Source of the DNA: Novosphingobium sp. ERN07
GTDB lineage: Bacteria > Pseudomonadota > Alphaproteobacteria > Sphingomonadales > Sphingomonadaceae
Assembly (NCBI RefSeq): GCF_012641335.1
Contig: NZ_JABAID010000002.1
Span: 1-64,000 of the forward strand
Direction: 5' to 3'
DNA length: 64,000 nt
In this document: positions 61,584-64,000 of the stretch, one piece after another
Position numbering within the stretch: the stretch's first letter is position 1
How the letters are laid out: each line of letters opens with the position of its first letter
The notes under the pieces: generated by a model
What the model was told of the DNA's origin: nothing
The model's input: only the letters and a program-made list of their open reading frames with translations
The model's database searches: none
Position numbers and translations under genes: made by a program

Positions 61584-63089
61584 ATGAACAATCCCGACCT
61601 GATGATCCGCTCTGTTGCCATCATCGGTGGCGGTACGGCAGGCTGGATGACAGCGGCGGCGCTGGCGCAGGCCCTACGTCACAATTGCAGCATCACGCTG
61701 GTCGAATCCGACGAGATTGGGACCGTCGGCGTGGGCGAGGCGACGATCCCGCCGATCCGCACGTTCAACGAAACGCTTGAGATCGACGAGCGCGAATTCG
61801 TGCGCAAGACGCAAGGATCGTTCAAGCTGGGCATCGAATTCGTGGATTGGGGAAGCCTCGGCAACCGCTATTTCCACCCGTTCGGCCCGCATGGCCGGGC
61901 GTTCGATATCGTCAACCTTCACCACTACTGGCTGCGCGCGCGCGAAGCGGGAGAGACCGCGCCGCTCGATGATCATTCGATGGCCTGGGCACTGGCCAAG
62001 GAAAACCGCTTTGCTCCGCCGATGCCGGACCAGCGCAACGTGCTTTCAACATTCGATTATGCCTACCATTTCGATGCGGGCCTCTATGCCCGGTTTCTGC
62101 GCGAGTATTCCGAAGCGAAAGGGGTGACGCGGATCGAAGGCAAGGTCGCCAGCGTGCAGCAGGATGCGCAGACCGGGTTCGTCACCGGCGTCACGCTGGA
62201 AGATGGGCGCGCGGTTGAGGCCGAACTGTTGATCGATTGCTCTGGCTTCCGCGGCCTTTTGATCGAAGGCACACTCAAGGCAGGGTATGAAGACTGGATG
62301 CATTGGCTGCCCTGCGACCGTGCCATGGCAGTGCCATGCGAAAACGCCGATCCGCTGACGCCCTACACCCGCTCCACCGCGCGTGAGGCGGGATGGCAGT
62401 GGCGCATTCCGCTGCAACATCGCACTGGCAACGGTTATGTCTTTTGCAGTCAGTTCCTGTCCGAGGATGAAGCTGCGGAAAAGTTGCTGTCGAGGCTCGA
62501 TGGCAAGGCGCTGGCCGATCCGCGCCCGCTGCGCTTCGTCACCGGGCGGCGCAAGACGTTCTGGGAAAAAAACGTCATCGCCGTCGGGCTTTCCAGTGGC
62601 TTTATGGAACCGCTGGAATCCACTTCGATCCACTTGATTCAGGCCGGGATATCCAAGCTTCTGGCGCTATTCCCCGACCGCACTTTCGATCCGATGGTGA
62701 TCGATGAATACAACCGCATCGCCGTGAACGAGTTCGAGCGCATCCGCGACTTTCTGATCCTGCATTACAAGTTGACAGAGCGGGACGATTCAGACCTGTG
62801 GCGCTATTGCGCGAACATGGACATTCCTGACACGCTGCACGAGAAAATCGAACATTTCCGCCGTTATGGCAGGTTGGTGCAGCGCGATGCCGATCTGTTC
62901 GGCCCGCCATCGTGGCTGGCGGTCCACATCGGGCAAGGCAACATCCCCGAACGCACCGATCCGCTGGCCGATTATCGCGGTGTGGATGGGCGCGAATGGC
63001 TGGGCAAGCTGCGCGCGGCAATGCACCATGCGGCGTTGCAACAGCCTCGCCATGAACAGTTCATCGCGGCCAATTGCAAGGCGTTATGA
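61584..63089 (+). CDS. Flavin-dependent tryptophan-halogenase family protein
   Basis: A 501-residue FAD-binding protein of the PrnA/tryptophan halogenase family. FAD loop [17 protein letters not shown] (residues 15 on), [11 protein letters not shown], catalytic Lys81 ([12 protein letters not shown]), [10 protein letters not shown] in place of the WxWxIP block, and Glu345 in [11 protein letters not shown], matching the PrnA Glu. All signature residues are present, so halogenation is chemically possible, yet genes like this sit beside TonB receptors of sugar loci in many Caulobacter-group and Xanthomonas genomes. The real substrate is unknown. ATGA overlap with the next gene. Confidence 0.9.
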   Translation: MNNPDLMIRSVAIIGGGTAGWMTAAALAQALRHNCSITLVESDEIGTVGVGEATIPPIRTFNETLEIDEREFVRKTQGSFKLGIEFVDWGSLGNRYFHPFGPHGRAFDIVNLHHYWLRAREAGETAPLDDHSMAWALAKENRFAPPMPDQRNVLSTFDYAYHFDAGLYARFLREYSEAKGVTRIEGKVASVQQDAQTGFVTGVTLEDGRAVEAELLIDCSGFRGLLIEGTLKAGYEDWMHWLPCDRAMAVPCENADPLTPYTRSTAREAGWQWRIPLQHRTGNGYVFCSQFLSEDEAAEKLLSRLDGKALADPRPLRFVTGRRKTFWEKNVIAVGLSSGFMEPLESTSIHLIQAGISKLLALFPDRTFDPMVIDEYNRIAVNEFERIRDFLILHYKLTERDDSDLWRYCANMDIPDTLHEKIEHFRRYGRLVQRDADLFGPPSWLAVHIGQGNIPERTDPLADYRGVDGREWLGKLRAAMHHAALQQPRHEQFIAANCKAL

Positions 63090-64000
63090 CCGACGCGCCA
63101 GCTCTGTTGCAACGCGCCGTGGCCATGCGCGATGCGCAGGACACGGCAGGGGCGCTTGACGCCATTCTTGGTGCGGCCAAACTTGCACCAGGTGACGCTA
63201 ACGTCGCTCTAGGTGTCGCTCAGGTGTCGTTCGAGGCAGGTCTGCCTGCAGCCGATCTCTACGCCCGCGCGGCAGCGCTCTCGCCTACGCGGCTAGACCT
63301 GCAACGTAGTCGTGCAACGGCGCTGGCGGCTGAAGGACGGCAGGCCGAGGGTGAGGCTTTGCTAGAGCACCTGCTCGCAACAAACCCTGCATGGATCGAT
63401 GGGCATCGCTGCCTGTGTGCCATGCGGGCGACGGCGGGTGAGGCCGATTTCGCGCGCAGTTTTGTGGCGGCAATTGCGCGCGACCCAGAAAACTTCGGAC
63501 TGCGCATGGCATGGTTTCATGTGCTGGCCACGGCGAAGGAATGGAGCGCCGCACAGGCCGTGATCGCTCAGGCCGAAGCCGCGCTGGGTGAGCGGCAGGC
63601 ATCGCTGCTAGGCAAGCTGTTCATCGCGAGCGAGAGCGGCGAAGGTGCGGACGATCCTGCACTGTTCGATGGCGTGGAGCATGTGCACGACGTCGGGCTG
63701 GACCTTGCGCGGGTGCGGCATTTCCTGCGCGGCGGACAGGTTGATCGCGCCCGCGATGTCTGTGTGCGTCATATGGGAACGCCTGCGATGCGCGCGTTCT
63801 GGCCCTATATCTCGCTGGCATGGCGGCTTCTGGGCGATGCGCGCGCGGACTGGCTCGATGGCGCAATGCGCCATGTGCGCAGTTTCGATCTGGACTTTAC
63901 CGCGCAGGAACTGGCTGACCTCGCTACGACGCTCCGCCGTCTGCACACGATGCAAGAGCCTTATCACGAACAGTCGGTTCGAGGGGGGACGCAGACCGAA
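63086..64000 (+). CDS. TPR protein with putative 2OG-Fe(II) oxygenase domain (partial)
   Basis: The first 305 residues of a gene that continues past the window edge. Helical repeats of TPR kind ([69 protein letters not shown]) fill most of it. The last 20 residues, [20 protein letters not shown], look like the start of the 2OG-FeII_Oxy_5 domain, which begins with an H-x-QSxRGGTQT block. It overlaps the halogenase gene by four bases (ATGA), so the two are translated together. Its role could be hydroxylation of a protein or small molecule. Confidence 0.8.
   Translation, partial: MTDAPALLQRAVAMRDAQDTAGALDAILGAAKLAPGDANVALGVAQVSFEAGLPAADLYARAAALSPTRLDLQRSRATALAAEGRQAEGEALLEHLLATNPAWIDGHRCLCAMRATAGEADFARSFVAAIARDPENFGLRMAWFHVLATAKEWSAAQAVIAQAEAALGERQASLLGKLFIASESGEGADDPALFDGVEHVHDVGLDLARVRHFLRGGQVDRARDVCVRHMGTPAMRAFWPYISLAWRLLGDARADWLDGAMRHVRSFDLDFTAQELADLATTLRRLHTMQEPYHEQSVRGGTQTE

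Overview
The window looks like chromosomal DNA of a GC-rich alphaproteobacterium of the Sphingomonadales, probably Novosphingobium-like. This rests on gene content, not on a search. It has a CcrM-type GANTC adenine methyltransferase, split GcvP subunits, a three-gene pntA/pntAB/pntB transhydrogenase preceded by the tiny aa3 oxidase subunit IV gene, two large TonB-dependent receptors with hydrolase and halogenase partners, and an aromatic-compound gene cluster. No rRNA, tRNA or CRISPR array was seen.

Left part (1-31 kb) is mostly core genome. It begins with a decayed IS5-type transposase end. A mix of small envelope, stress and housekeeping genes follows: a cold-shock protein, a PhnA-like protein, a long minus-strand run ending with dapD and a HAD nucleotidase, a NalP-like lipoprotein subtilase autotransporter, a sugar dehydrogenase lipoprotein and rnhB. 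A low-GC lipoprotein gene (11.6-12.1 kb) interrupts this background. At 14.0-14.2 kb six GANTC sites crowd the promoter of ccrM. folP, an SDR, an NtrC-type regulator with an altered GAFTGA loop, the pnt operon, a racemase-like gene, dgt and the glycine cleavage operon (gcvT-gcvH-gcvPA-gcvPB behind a tandem glycine riboswitch) follow.

Middle part (31-52 kb) becomes accessory. After cpaF and a DMT exporter, a minus-strand operon encodes a biotin-dependent carboxylase (carboxyltransferase, biotin carboxylase, biotin carrier) with a HAD phosphatase and a Tm-1/UPF0261 protein. It lies divergent from an IclR regulator. Downstream on the plus strand are a quinone-type oxidoreductase, a VOC protein, an MFS carrier, an AraC regulator, a TonB receptor, three tandem cupins resembling 2,4'-dihydroxyacetophenone dioxygenase, a Rieske oxygenase, an SDR and a zinc alcohol dehydrogenase. 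An exported intradiol dioxygenase closes the block on the other strand. I infer a catabolic island for lignin-like aromatic ketones.

Right part (52-64 kb) is a sugar locus: a GPH/sucrose-type transporter, a GH36 alpha-galactosidase, a GH68 levansucrase/beta-fructosidase, a LacI regulator, a TonB receptor, a flavin-dependent tryptophan-halogenase family protein and a TPR/2OG-Fe(II) oxygenase cut by the window edge. Palindromic GCAATCGATTGC-like boxes in front of the transporter and the receptor suggest one LacI regulon. The likely substrates are sucrose and raffinose-family sugars.
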